Source of the DNA: an uncultured Eubacteriales bacterium
GTDB taxonomy: Bacteria > Bacillota > Clostridia > Christensenellales > Aristaeellaceae
Reading direction: 5' to 3'
NCBI GenBank assembly: GCA_900316415.1
Contig: ONCV01000004.1
Location: 1 to 64,000, forward strand
DNA length: 64,000 nucleotides
Translations under genes and position numbers: made by a program
The notes under the pieces: model-generated
Database searches by the model: none
Told to the model about the DNA's origin: nothing
Seen by the model: only the letters and a program-made list of their open reading frames with translations
Part shown: positions 8,745-18,001 of the stretch, in pieces
How the letters are laid out: each line of letters starts with the position of its first letter
Position numbering within the stretch: the stretch's first letter is position 1

Positions 8745-9671
8745 ATGAGCGAAATGAAACCGAAGAAGGACGAGATCCTGCAGATTGACCTGGGAAACGG
8801 CCAGGCCCGGGTGCTGCTGTGCAGTTCCACCGGCATGGCGCAGGAATGCGCCGACATCCACGGGGCTTCGCCGGTGGCGGCGGCCGCGCTGGGACGCCTG
8901 ATGACCGGCGCCGCCATGATGGGCATCATGATGAAGGGGGAGGAGGAATCCGTCACCGTGACCCTGAAGGGCGACGGCCCCCTGGGAACCCTGATGGCGG
9001 TGGCGGATCACGGGGATGTCCGCGCCTGCGCGGACGACCCGACGGTGACGCTGCCCCTGCGGGAGGACGGCAAGCTGGACGTGGGCGGCGCGGTGGGCCA
9101 TTCCGGCCGGATGACGGTGGTGCGGGATCTGGGAAACGGAAAACAGTACGTGGGCCAGAGCGAGATCGTCAGCGGAGAAATCGCGATGGATTTCGCGAAT
9201 TACTTCGCCGTGTCCGAGCAGCAACCGAGCCTGGTGGCGCTGGGCGTCCGGATTCACGAAGGAATCGTGCTGCAGGCCGGGGGCATTCTGATCCAGCCCC
9301 TGCCGGGATGCCCGGAGGAGATGATTGACCAGCTGGAGCTGCGCAGCCCGATGTTCGCGGACATCAGCCGGGAGCTGACCTACGGAACGCTGGAGGAGCT
9401 GACGGAGGACTGGTTCCGGGGGCTGGAGCCCCGGATCCTGGAGAGAACGCCCATCCGGTATCACTGCAGCTGCAGCCGGGAGCGGATGGAGCGGGCTCTG
9501 ATCTCGCTGGGCCGGAAGGAACTGCAGAGCCTGATCGCGGAGGACCGCGGCGCGGAGCTGAGCTGCCACTTCTGCCATCGGAAGCATTTCTTCACCACGG
9601 ATCAGCTGCGGGAGATGCTGAAGCGGGCGGAGGAAAAGAAACAGGAACCGGAGGGGGAGACGGACGCATGA
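8745..9671 (+). CDS. hslO: Hsp33 redox-regulated chaperone
   Basis: A 308-residue Hsp33. The N-terminal substrate-binding domain carries the GRLMTGAAMMG stretch after DIHGASPVAAAALGR, and the C-terminal zinc centre has two Cys pairs, YHCSCSRERM and LSCHFCHRKHFF, matching the CxC...CxxC pattern that releases Zn2+ and forms disulfides under oxidative stress to activate the holdase. It is cytosolic. The next gene overlaps its stop by four bases (ATGA). For an anaerobe it is a plausible oxygen-stress protein. Confidence 0.93.
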   Translation: MSEMKPKKDEILQIDLGNGQARVLLCSSTGMAQECADIHGASPVAAAALGRLMTGAAMMGIMMKGEEESVTVTLKGDGPLGTLMAVADHGDVRACADDPTVTLPLREDGKLDVGGAVGHSGRMTVVRDLGNGKQYVGQSEIVSGEIAMDFANYFAVSEQQPSLVALGVRIHEGIVLQAGGILIQPLPGCPEEMIDQLELRSPMFADISRELTYGTLEELTEDWFRGLEPRILERTPIRYHCSCSRERMERALISLGRKELQSLIAEDRGAELSCHFCHRKHFFTTDQLREMLKRAEEKKQEPEGETDA

Positions 9672-10498
9672 GCAGGATGCCGATTATCAATTTTGACGAG
9701 CAGTTTGCGAAATACACCACGGAGTGGATGAAGGAGCATCAGGGCGATTACAAGAACTACGACGATATGGAGGAGGACATTCCCCGGGTCTATACCCTGT
9801 TCCTGAACACCCGGGCGCCCTGGCTGGAGGGCATCACGCCCGGAGCCTACTTCACCCAGTTCGAGGATCCCAAGGTGCTGGTGGACTGGATGAACGAATA
9901 CTGCCGCCAGGGAGTGCCGGTGCCGGATCTGCTGACCGAACAGATCGTCTTCGTGGGAAAGCCCTGCGAAAAGCGGCTGCTGGAGCTGCTGAAGGATCCC
10001 GCCGCGGAGGCGGAGGCAAGGATGCTGGCCGTCGGCCTGCTGCGGGAGATGGAAAGCACGCTGCCCAAGATGCTGTACATCAACTGGCAGCTGAACCGCG
10101 CGGAGGAGGACGAGCTGGCCGACAACGCGCTGGACAGCCTGAAGGAGATGGGCCCGGCGGTGGTGCAGCCCATTCTGCAGGCCGTGGAGGAGGCCAACGA
10201 CGCGGGGCAGGAAGCCCTGCTGGAGGTGCTGTCGAACTTCCCCGGCAACGAGCAGATCTTCCGCCTGGCCATGAAGCTGTTTGACCGGAACCCGGAACGC
10301 CGGGCGCTGTTTGCGGGATACCTGGCGAAGATCGGGGATGACCGGGCGCTGCCCGCGCTGACGGAGGCGGCCGGCGAGGAGGATCTGGGGTACCTGACCT
10401 TCATCGAACTGCGGAACGCGATTGAAGCGCTGGGCGGAACCTGCCCGGAGCGGGAATTTGAGGATGACGAGGAATATGAGGCGCTGCGGGGACTGTAA
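9668..10498 (+). CDS. HEAT-repeat-like protein of unknown function
   Basis: A 276-residue acidic protein with no signal peptide or membrane segment. The second half has HEAT-like helical pairs (for example ALDSLKEMGPAVVQPILQAV, GDDRALPALTEAAGEEDLGY). I do not recognise a named family. The gene overlaps hslO by four bases (ATGA), so the two proteins are probably made together; whether they interact is unknown. The tail (EREFEDDEEYEALRGL) is strongly acidic. Confidence 0.7.
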   Translation: MSRMPIINFDEQFAKYTTEWMKEHQGDYKNYDDMEEDIPRVYTLFLNTRAPWLEGITPGAYFTQFEDPKVLVDWMNEYCRQGVPVPDLLTEQIVFVGKPCEKRLLELLKDPAAEAEARMLAVGLLREMESTLPKMLYINWQLNRAEEDELADNALDSLKEMGPAVVQPILQAVEEANDAGQEALLEVLSNFPGNEQIFRLAMKLFDRNPERRALFAGYLAKIGDDRALPALTEAAGEEDLGYLTFIELRNAIEALGGTCPEREFEDDEEYEALRGL

Positions 10499-10557
10499 GA
10501 CCCCGACGGAGGAGCGGAAAGCCTTCCGGAGGACGCCCGGAGAAAGGGGGAGCGGAA

Positions 10558-12492
10558 ATGCTGTGCAAGCGCTGCGGATACTATGCGCCGGATGAAGCCA
10601 TTGTCTGCCCCCAGTGCGGCGCGGTGCTGCGGGAAAATGCCGCTCCCGGCGAGGGAGCGGAATCCATCCGGCAGGGGAAACGGGCCCGCGAGGCGGTCAA
10701 AAACCGTCCTGCCCTGAAGCAGGAGGAGATTCGCCGGAAGCGGCGGACCGGGGCCAGCCACGCCACGATTCCGCTGAAGCCGATCCGGGATACCCGGGAG
10801 ACGCTGCCGGACTACTTCGACCCCATGACGGACGACCTGGGGGGAATCGGCGAGGAGGATCCCGGGGAGGAGACCTTCGAGCGGCGTCCCGCGCCCGTTT
10901 ATTCGGACGAGGCCACCCGCCAGGCGCAGGCGGCGGCCTACGCCGCCCGGCACGCGCCGGGACATGCGCCGCGAAAGCTGGTGAACTGGTTCAAGGTGGG
11001 GCTGGCGGCCGCGGTGCTCCTGCTGATGCTGATCGGCGGCGGATACTACTTCCTGAAGCGCACGGACCCCGGCCAGATGCTGATGGCCCGGCTGGGGCAG
11101 GAGGCTTCCTCCACGGCCCTGTGGAAGGTCGGGGAGGAGATGATGGACCAGGGGAACATCGGCGACGCGATTCTGCAGTTTGAGAAAGCCAAGGCCCAGG
11201 ACGCGGAGAACGGCGTCGTGGACGTGGACGGGCTGCTGCTGCTGGGAAACGCCTACGAGGCGGACGGCCGGACCCGGGAGGCCGCGGCGCTGTACGAGGA
11301 GATCTACACGGAAACCCCCAGCCGGTCCGAGGCCTACGTGAATCATATCCGGATCCTGCTGGCCAGCGACGAGCCCGGCTCCGACGCAAAGGCCAGCGAA
11401 TTGATGAAGACGGCCTACGAGAAGACGGGGGATACCTCCTTCTATACCCAGCGCAACGATTTCGTTCCGGCGCCGCCGGAGGTGGATCTGACCGCGGGCT
11501 ATTATGAAACCAAGAAATACATCGCCATCACCTCCTATCAGGGATACGATGTCTACTATACTTTCGATGAGAACGCGCAGCTGCCTTCCGGCGGAATCCG
11601 CTTCACGGAACGGGTGTTTCTGGACGAGGGGATCCACACCCTGCGCGCGGTGGCGGTCAACGGGGAGCTGGTGTCCGACGAGCTGCGGGGCACCTATCGG
11701 ATCATCATGCCCTCCCCGCAGACGCCCCGCTCCTCCCTGGCGCCGAATACCTACAAGACCCGGCAGAGGGTCCGGCTGAAGCCCGGGCTGGACAATGAGA
11801 ACGATGATGATATCGTGATCTACTACACGGTGGACGGATCGCCCCCGGACGCGGACAGCCCCATCTATACCGGGGAGGCCTTCTGGCTGCCCGGCGGCCG
11901 GGTGACGCTGAAGGCGGTGGCGGTCAACAAATACAACAAGGTTTCCAACATGCTGGAGATCCTGTACAAGATCGAAATTCCGGAGCCTCTGCGCGGATAC
12001 AATTCCGAGGAGGACGCGCCGAAGGATTTCACGCTGTACGTGACGACGATGACGGAGTTCCAGCGCCTCTTCGGCGAAGGAACCCTGGCGGGCCCGGTGA
12101 CCCTGGAGAACCTGGAAACGGAGTGCCGCCGGTACGACTATGACTGGGGCTATGCGGTCATGAGCCGGATCAAGAGCGGCTGGGTGGTGGCCGAGGTCTG
12201 CCTGACGAAGGAGGGCGCCCCCATCGCCGCGCCGCGGGGAACCCGGATCGGGGACACGGAGTCCGCGGTGACCGGAAAATTCCGGGACATGGGACAGGTG
12301 GAGAGCCCCAGCGGGAACCGGGGCCTGTATTCCAGCAAGGACGGAACCGGAAAGATCTGGGTCCAGGAGGAGGGCGGAAAGATCATCCGCTACCGCTGCT
12401 ATACCGCGGATTCCGCCCACTGGTGGCAGCTGGAATACCGCCTGGGCGTGAACGGAACGGTGACCTCCATCGACATGCGATATGACCCCTGA
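10558..12492 (+). CDS. Zinc-ribbon, single-membrane-span protein with TPR-like and chitobiase-C-like domains
   Basis: A 644-residue protein. It starts with a zinc ribbon (CKRCGYYAPDEAIVCPQCG, residues 2-20), followed by a charged disordered stretch, one membrane segment (~145-165, VGLAAAVLLLMLIGGGYYFL), a TPR-like stretch (~185-260), two beta domains of the chitobiase/beta-hexosaminidase C-terminal type (YDVYYTFD...LRAVAVN; IVIYYTVDGSPPDADSPIYTG...LKAVAVN), and a C-terminal globular part. The ribbon should face the cytoplasm and the rest the outside. Function is unknown. A second protein of similar layout is at 20029-21807. The ATG has GAAAGGGGGAGCGG upstream, and a strong terminator follows. 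Confidence 0.75.
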   Translation: MLCKRCGYYAPDEAIVCPQCGAVLRENAAPGEGAESIRQGKRAREAVKNRPALKQEEIRRKRRTGASHATIPLKPIRDTRETLPDYFDPMTDDLGGIGEEDPGEETFERRPAPVYSDEATRQAQAAAYAARHAPGHAPRKLVNWFKVGLAAAVLLLMLIGGGYYFLKRTDPGQMLMARLGQEASSTALWKVGEEMMDQGNIGDAILQFEKAKAQDAENGVVDVDGLLLLGNAYEADGRTREAAALYEEIYTETPSRSEAYVNHIRILLASDEPGSDAKASELMKTAYEKTGDTSFYTQRNDFVPAPPEVDLTAGYYETKKYIAITSYQGYDVYYTFDENAQLPSGGIRFTERVFLDEGIHTLRAVAVNGELVSDELRGTYRIIMPSPQTPRSSLAPNTYKTRQRVRLKPGLDNENDDDIVIYYTVDGSPPDADSPIYTGEAFWLPGGRVTLKAVAVNKYNKVSNMLEILYKIEIPEPLRGYNSEEDAPKDFTLYVTTMTEFQRLFGEGTLAGPVTLENLETECRRYDYDWGYAVMSRIKSGWVVAEVCLTKEGAPIAAPRGTRIGDTESAVTGKFRDMGQVESPSGNRGLYSSKDGTGKIWVQEEGGKIIRYRCYTADSAHWWQLEYRLGVNGTVTSIDMRYDP

Positions 12493-12497
12493 ACAAA

Positions 12498-12529
12498 GAA
12501 ATCCCCGCCGGAAAACCGGCGGGGATTTC
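12498..12529. terminator. Bidirectional terminator
   Basis: A perfect 14-bp stem (12498-12511 with 12516-12529) and an AAAA loop. A-rich and T-rich ends on both sides let it serve the plus-strand zinc-ribbon gene and the minus-strand uxaA, which converge here. Confidence 0.85.
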
Positions 12530-12585
12530 CTATGCCCATCGCGGAGGCTTCCCGGGAAGGGGAGGCCGCGAAGGGAGGGACCGGA

Positions 12586-14073
12586 TCAGAGGGTGACGCC
12601 GGTCTTGAAAATGGCCAGGTCATGGAAGCCCCGGGCCTCGCTGACCACCTCCCGGCCGGAGGCGACCTCGATCACCAGATCCAGCAGGGCGTCCGCCAGC
12701 TCATCCAGGGTTTTGCCCCGCAGCAGATCTCCGGCGGCAAAATCGATCCAGTGGGGCTTGTTCTGCGCCAGTACCGGATTGGTGGCGATCTTCAGCGTGG
12801 GAACCGGCGAGGCAAAGGGCGTTCCCCGACCGGTGGAGAACAGGACCAGCTGCGCGCCGGAGGCGGCCAGCCCGGTGGCGGCGACCAGGTCGTTGCCCGG
12901 CGCGGAAAGCAGATTCAGGCCGGGATGGGTGACCCGCTCGCCGTAGGCCAGCACGCCCCGCACCGGGGAGAAGCCGCTCTTCTGGGTGCAGCCCAGGGCC
13001 TTGTCCTCCAGGGAGGAGATGCCGCCGGCCTTGTTGCCGGGGGAGGGGTTCTCATAAATGGTCTGATGATTCTCCTGATAATACCGCTTGAAATTGTTGA
13101 TCAGGCTCACGGTCTGCCCGAAGAGTTCCTCCGTGGGGCAGCGGGACATCAGGATGGTTTCGGCGCCGAACATCTCCGGCACCTCGGTCAGAATCGTGGA
13201 GCCGCCCAGCACGGCCATCCGGTCGCTGAGGCCGCCGATGACCGGATTGGCGGTGATGCCGGAGAAACCGTCGCTGCCGCCGCACTTGAGACCGACCACC
13301 AGGGCGGAGGCGGGGCAGGGCACCCGGGTTTCTCCGCGCATCCGATCCGCCAGCTCCCGGATCAGCTTCCGGGCTTCCTCGTATTCATCCTCTACCTTCT
13401 GGCAGATCAGGAAGCGCATCCGGCTCTCGTCCGCGTCCGGCGGGAAATGCTTTTTGATCTCCTCAATGGAGCTGTTCTCGCAGCCCAGGCCCATCAGCAG
13501 CACGCCGCCCACGTTCGGGTGGCAGCACAGATCGGCCAGAATCTGGCGGGTGTTCTCCTGATCGTCTCCCATCTGGGAGCAGCCGTAGGGATGGGGGAAG
13601 GCATGCACATGATCAATGCCCGGTCCGACCAGGGACTGGAACTCCCGCTCCAGGGCGCGGACGATGTCGTTGACGCAGCCCACAGTAGGGAGGATCCACA
13701 GCTCGTTGCGGATGCCCACCCGTCCGTCCTTCCGGGGATACCCCAGGAAGGTCCGCGGCGCCACCTCCGGCAGCTTCGCGGCGGGGGCGGGATTCCAGGT
13801 ATAGGTCAGCGTCTCCGACAGATTGGTCTTCAGGTTCTGAATATGCACATGGGCACCGGCGGGGATGGCCCGGGTGGCGTGCCCGATGGGGAAGCCGTAC
13901 TTGATGATGTTTTCCCCCTCCGGGATCTCCCGCAGGGCGATCTTGTGGCCGGCGGGAATGTCCTCCAGGGCTTTCAGCTCCACGCCCGGCAGGGAGATGA
14001 CCGCGCCGGCGGAAAGGGGCTCCAGGGCCACGGCCACGTTGTCCGTGGGATGAATGCGCAAAACGGAAGGCAT
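12586..14073 (-). CDS. uxaA: Altronate dehydratase
   Basis: A 495-residue enzyme converting D-altronate to 2-keto-3-deoxygluconate, the third step of the isomerase route for D-galacturonate. It has the N-terminal SAF-like domain (first ~90 residues, ALEDIPAGHKIALREIPEGENIIKYG) and the large UxaA C-terminal domain with GYPRKDGRVGIRNEL, HPYGCSQMGDDQ and GLKCGGSDGFSGITANP. Length is usual for the fused two-domain form. It is downstream of uxaB with a 76-bp gap and uses an AAGGAGGAAAA site. No isomerase (uxaC) or kdgK/kdgA lies in the window. Confidence 0.93.
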   Translation of the reverse strand: MPSVLRIHPTDNVAVALEPLSAGAVISLPGVELKALEDIPAGHKIALREIPEGENIIKYGFPIGHATRAIPAGAHVHIQNLKTNLSETLTYTWNPAPAAKLPEVAPRTFLGYPRKDGRVGIRNELWILPTVGCVNDIVRALEREFQSLVGPGIDHVHAFPHPYGCSQMGDDQENTRQILADLCCHPNVGGVLLMGLGCENSSIEEIKKHFPPDADESRMRFLICQKVEDEYEEARKLIRELADRMRGETRVPCPASALVVGLKCGGSDGFSGITANPVIGGLSDRMAVLGGSTILTEVPEMFGAETILMSRCPTEELFGQTVSLINNFKRYYQENHQTIYENPSPGNKAGGISSLEDKALGCTQKSGFSPVRGVLAYGERVTHPGLNLLSAPGNDLVAATGLAASGAQLVLFSTGRGTPFASPVPTLKIATNPVLAQNKPHWIDFAAGDLLRGKTLDELADALLDLVIEVASGREVVSEARGFHDLAIFKTGVTL

Positions 14074-14149
14074 GAGCTTTTCCTCCTTGTGTCTTTGGAT
14101 AAATCAGGCCGGCGGGAATGTCTCGCCGGCCGGAATGAACCTCGTCGGA

Positions 14150-15613
14150 TTATTTGAAATGCTTCTCCATGACCTCACGGACGCCGCATTCCTCGATTTC
14201 CTTCAGATAGCCGGAAACGGCTTCCTGAATTCCGGGAACCGCCTTCAGCTCCGGTCCGAAGAAATCCTCCCGCCCGATGAAGGCCGCCGCCAGATCCGCC
14301 GCGGGCGTCGTCCGGTTCTCCGCGAAGAAGGACAGCACCGCCGCGTCATCCTGCAGGGTGTAGGGCTGGCCGGCGCGCAGGCATTCCAGCTTTCCGTCCT
14401 TCAGCTCGCCTCCGCGGTACAGGCTGATCAGCGCGGCCAGGGAGAAGGTCAGCCGGGCCGGAAGCTCCCCGTGCTGCTGCTGATAAACCAGGAGGGAGGG
14501 CATGCAGCGGGCCCGCCACTTGGAAACGGAGTTCAGGCAGATGGACAGCAGCGCATGCCGGATGAAGGGATTGCGGAAGCGCTGGGTCACCGCGTCGGCG
14601 AAGGAAAGCAGATCCTCCCGGGGCAGGGACAGGGTGGGGATCACTTCCTCATGCAGGGTGTCATGCATGAAGCCCGCCACCAGCGGATCGTTCATGGCAT
14701 CCAGCACGATGTCGTATCCCATCTGGAAGGCCGCGGGAACGAAGGAGGTGTGCGCCCCGTTGAGGATGCGCACCTTGCGCTGCTTGTAGGGCTTCTGGTT
14801 GTCGGTAAAGAGCACCGGCAGCCCGCAGGCGGGCAGCGGAAGCTCGTCGGACAGGTCCTTCGGGCTCTCAATGACCCACAGGCCGAAGGGCTCCGCGGTA
14901 TCCAGCAGCTGATCCTCATAGCCCAGGGTCTGCCAGAGCTGCTCCGCGTCGTCCCGGGGATATCCGGTGACGATCCGGTCCACCAGGGTGGAGGTGAAGA
15001 CGCAGGCCTCCTCCAGCCAGGCCAGGAACCGGTCGCCCAGGTTCCAGATCCGGGCCAGCTCCAGCACGCACTTCTTCAGCATGATGCCGTTATCGTCGAT
15101 CAGCTCCACGGGCAGCATGACCAGGCCCTTGTCCGCCGCGAAGTCAAAATGCTTCGCCCGCTCATAGAGGAACTTGGTCAGCTTTCCGGGATAGGAGCGG
15201 GGCGGGCAGAGGTCGAACTGATCCTCCGGATCCAGCACGATGCCGGCCTCGGTGGTGTTGGAAACGATGAAACGGAGGGTGGGCTCCTTCGCGTAGGCCG
15301 CGTATTTTTCATATTCGCCGACGGCGTCCACGGCGTCGGAAACGGAGGTGATCAGGCGGGTCTTTTCCACCTTTTCCCCGTTCTCCAGCCCCCGAAGGAT
15401 CACGGTGTAGCGGCAATCCTGCTCATGAAAGCGATCCAGGCTGCCGAAGGCGATGGGTTTCACTAGGACGATGGATCCGTTGAAGTCCGTCTTTTCATTG
15501 GCGATATCCACAAAATAATCCACAAAGGCGCGCAGGAAATTGCCCTCCCCGAACTGCAGCACCTTGACCGGGCGCACGGGAGCGGGAGCCTTCGAAGCAT
15601 TCAGACGATCCAT
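14150..15613 (-). CDS. uxaB: Tagaturonate reductase (altronate oxidoreductase)
   Basis: A 487-residue member of the long-chain mannitol dehydrogenase family. The N-terminal nucleotide-binding part begins VKVLQFGEGNFLRAFVDYF, and the catalytic domain contains the RKVRILNGAHTSFVPAAF block with the Lys-Asn-His motif region of this family. It reduces D-tagaturonate to D-altronate with NADH, feeding UxaA encoded just downstream. Fructuronate reductase (UxuB) is a close relative, but the pairing with uxaA favours UxaB. The operon starts from a clear minus-strand promoter at 15682-15710. Confidence 0.9.
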   Translation of the reverse strand: MDRLNASKAPAPVRPVKVLQFGEGNFLRAFVDYFVDIANEKTDFNGSIVLVKPIAFGSLDRFHEQDCRYTVILRGLENGEKVEKTRLITSVSDAVDAVGEYEKYAAYAKEPTLRFIVSNTTEAGIVLDPEDQFDLCPPRSYPGKLTKFLYERAKHFDFAADKGLVMLPVELIDDNGIMLKKCVLELARIWNLGDRFLAWLEEACVFTSTLVDRIVTGYPRDDAEQLWQTLGYEDQLLDTAEPFGLWVIESPKDLSDELPLPACGLPVLFTDNQKPYKQRKVRILNGAHTSFVPAAFQMGYDIVLDAMNDPLVAGFMHDTLHEEVIPTLSLPREDLLSFADAVTQRFRNPFIRHALLSICLNSVSKWRARCMPSLLVYQQQHGELPARLTFSLAALISLYRGGELKDGKLECLRAGQPYTLQDDAAVLSFFAENRTTPAADLAAAFIGREDFFGPELKAVPGIQEAVSGYLKEIEECGVREVMEKHFK

Positions 15614-15681
15614 GGGAATCCCTCCGATACAGTATTATTCCGGCGGAAAAATGGCCGAAACAGCCATTCCAAACCATTTTT

Positions 15682-15710
15682 ATGATACAACTTTTGCCGG
15701 GGAGCGTCAA
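15682..15710 (-). promoter_or_regulatory. Promoter of uxaB-uxaA
   Basis: On the minus strand: TTGACG (15710-15705), 17-bp spacer, TATCAT (15687-15682), about 70 bp before the uxaB start. No obvious operator palindrome was seen next to it. Confidence 0.75.
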
Positions 15711-15815
15711 GGGCTTGAAAAGCGGGGGAAAACCGCCTATAATCGAGCCGCTTCGGTTTTCGGAAAACCGGATGGCGCGAACCGAGTCCCCGGGCCGCAA
15801 AAACGAAAGAAAAAC

Positions 15816-15844
15816 ATGGCAAATTCCGGGAAACAGAGTATAAT
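15816..15844 (+). promoter_or_regulatory. Promoter of ilvE operon
   Basis: ATGGCA (15816-15821), 17-bp spacer, perfect TATAAT (15839-15844), 40 bp before the ilvE ATG. The leader is too short for a T-box or peptide attenuator. Confidence 0.65.
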
Positions 15845-15883
15845 CGAACTGAAATCAGATTATTTGGAAGGAAGCGATGGATC

Positions 15884-16951
15884 ATGCAGGAGATTTCCAT
15901 TACCCTGAACCAGAGCCCGAAGGCGAAGCCCCAGGACGAGGGCGCGCTGGGCTTCGGCCGTATCTTTACGGATCATATGTTCCTCATGAACTATGAGGAA
16001 GGAAAGGGATGGTTCAATCCCCGCATTGTGCCCTACGGCGCCTTTGAGATGGATCCCGCGGCCATGGTGCTGCACTACGGGCAGGCGATCTTTGAGGGAA
16101 CCAAGTGCTACCGCCGGGCGGACGGCGGGCTGCAGCTGTTCCGGCCGGCGGACAACCTGGCCCGGATGACCCGCAGCGCCCAGCGCATGGGCATGCCGGC
16201 CCTGGACGAGGAAACCGCGCTGGAGGGCCTGAAGCAGCTGGTCCGGACGGACGCGGACTGGGTGCCCCACCGGGAGGGAACCAGCCTGTACATCCGGCCC
16301 ACCATGATTTCCACCGACGTGGGGCTGGGCGTGCACGCCAGCAAAACCTACCTGTTCTACATCATCCTGAGCCCGGTCGGCGCCTATTACAAGGAAGGCC
16401 TGAAGCCCGTCAGCATCTACGTCGAGGACGAGTATGTCCGCGCGGTGCGCGGCGGCGTCGGCTTCACCAAGTGCGCCGGGAACTACGCGGCCTCCATCCT
16501 GGCGGGGGATGTGGCGGAGAAGAAGGGCTTCAGCCAGGTGCTGTGGCTGGACGGCGTGGAGCAGAAATACGTGGAGGAAGTCGGCTCCATGAACATGATG
16601 TTCGCTTACGGGAACAGGATCGTGACCCCGCGGCTGAACGGGTCCATCCTGCCCGGCATTACCCGGGACAGCGTGCTGAAGCTGGCGAAGTCCCTGGGAT
16701 ATGAGGCGGAGGAAGCCCGGCTGAACGTGGAGGAGATCTTCGCCGACGCCAAATCCGGCAAGCTGACGGAAGCCTTCGGCACCGGAACCGCGGCGGTCAT
16801 CAGCCCCGTGGGCACCCTGGCGCTGCGCGACGAGAAAATCACCGTGGGCGACGGCGGCATCGGAAAGATCAGCCAGAAGCTGTACGACACCCTGACCGGC
16901 ATTCAGTACGGCCGGCTGCCGGATGAATTCGGCTGGGTCGTGAAACTGTAA
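15884..16951 (+). CDS. ilvE: Branched-chain amino acid aminotransferase
   Basis: A 355-residue fold-type IV PLP enzyme that exchanges amino groups between glutamate and the keto acids of valine, leucine and isoleucine. The family motifs are YGQAIFEGTKCYR, RPTMISTDVGLGV, the PLP-lysine region GFTKCAGNYAAS, and YVEEVGSMNMMF followed by SILPGITRDSVLKLA. Length is that of the eukaryotic/Bacillus-type BCAT II subgroup. The ATG at 15884 follows GGAAGG. It is 18 bp upstream of an unknown gene, with which it is probably co-transcribed. Confidence 0.93.
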   Translation: MQEISITLNQSPKAKPQDEGALGFGRIFTDHMFLMNYEEGKGWFNPRIVPYGAFEMDPAAMVLHYGQAIFEGTKCYRRADGGLQLFRPADNLARMTRSAQRMGMPALDEETALEGLKQLVRTDADWVPHREGTSLYIRPTMISTDVGLGVHASKTYLFYIILSPVGAYYKEGLKPVSIYVEDEYVRAVRGGVGFTKCAGNYAASILAGDVAEKKGFSQVLWLDGVEQKYVEEVGSMNMMFAYGNRIVTPRLNGSILPGITRDSVLKLAKSLGYEAEEARLNVEEIFADAKSGKLTEAFGTGTAAVISPVGTLALRDEKITVGDGGIGKISQKLYDTLTGIQYGRLPDEFGWVVKL

Positions 16952-16969
16952 GACAAAGAACGGAGATCT

Positions 16970-18001
16970 ATGAGACCAAACCCCAAAGCGCGCCCGGTGC
17001 ACTGGACGGACCGGACGCTGAGCGTTTTAAGGGCCGGCCGCCTGGAAGCCTGCGAGAAGGAGCTCGAAGGCCTGGGTGGTCCCGGTCTTTTTGACGCGGA
17101 AACCACCGACGCGGACGCGGAGCGCCTGTTTTCCCAGTCCTATTTTGCGGAGGAGGACCGGTCGGTCCGGCTTCACTCGATCGAGGAGATGCGGGTGCAG
17201 GTGCTGAGCCAGTTTCCCGCGGAGATGGGGCTGCTGAATCAGGAGGAGTTCACGCTGCTGCTGAAGCTGGCCCTCTTCGGGGGGGAGCTGCCCATCTATG
17301 ACTGGAACGATCTGCTGCCGGCCCGGTCCCTGGTATACCGGATGTGGTGCCGCATGCGGCCGGAACGGGGGCACTGGATCTGCATGCCCCGGCAGATCTG
17401 CGTATCCGCGCTGATGATGCTGGCCAGCGAGGAACTGAAAACGGTTCGGGATACCGCGCTGGACGTGATTGATACGGTGGACAATACGCTCTATCTGGCC
17501 GGCATGATGCCCGCGGAGACGATCGTGCGGGATCTGGGCTTCCGGCTGCAGGGCTCCCTGGCGGCCGGGAAGCGGGATCTGTTTCTCCGGCTGGTCCGGT
17601 CCTCCTTTGACACCCTGCTGAACCGGGAGGGGCAGCTGGTGGTTTATCATCCCGGCCTGGCGGATCCGCGGGGGCTCCTGCGGGAGCAGGGCGGGATGCA
17701 CACCGGGCTGGATCAGGGGTCCATGGAGGAGCTGTACGGCAGCCTGACAGAGGTCGAGGATCCCCTGTATGAGGAGCTGCTGGACCGGATCCGGGATCTT
17801 TGCCGGCCGGAGGCGAATCCGGAGGACACGGTGGAGGACTTGATCCTGCTGGCGAAGCAGGGCGCCCCGACGGAGGAGATGCGGGAGGTGCTGGGATCGA
17901 AGCTGATCTGTCTGCCGACGGAGGAAATGACGCAGACCCTGGAGGCCATGCACCAGCGGATTCCCCGGTGGATGACCCTGAACATGGAGCGAATGCAGTG
18001 A
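16970..18001 (+). CDS. Conserved-looking protein of unknown function
   Basis: A 343-residue soluble protein, no signal peptide or membrane segment. It has many Leu/Glu-rich helices, three Cys/Trp-rich spots (RMWCRMRPERGHWICMPRQICV) and no catalytic motif I can name. Codon use is like its neighbours. It sits 18 bp after ilvE, and its TGA overlaps the GTG start of the pseudouridine synthase gene, so it is translationally coupled to an RNA modification enzyme. Function is not assigned. Confidence 0.7.
   Translation: MRPNPKARPVHWTDRTLSVLRAGRLEACEKELEGLGGPGLFDAETTDADAERLFSQSYFAEEDRSVRLHSIEEMRVQVLSQFPAEMGLLNQEEFTLLLKLALFGGELPIYDWNDLLPARSLVYRMWCRMRPERGHWICMPRQICVSALMMLASEELKTVRDTALDVIDTVDNTLYLAGMMPAETIVRDLGFRLQGSLAAGKRDLFLRLVRSSFDTLLNREGQLVVYHPGLADPRGLLREQGGMHTGLDQGSMEELYGSLTEVEDPLYEELLDRIRDLCRPEANPEDTVEDLILLAKQGAPTEEMREVLGSKLICLPTEEMTQTLEAMHQRIPRWMTLNMERMQ

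Noticed and set aside
5103..9587. 1494-codon antisense open frame
   Set aside because: It covers pgm, DUF624, methyltransferase and hslO on the other strand; composition is His/Gln/Arg/Gly-rich with no domains. It results from high GC and strong codon bias.
15730..15883. T-box or leucine attenuator before ilvE
   Set aside because: The promoter is only 40 bp from the start codon, leaving no room for such a leader.
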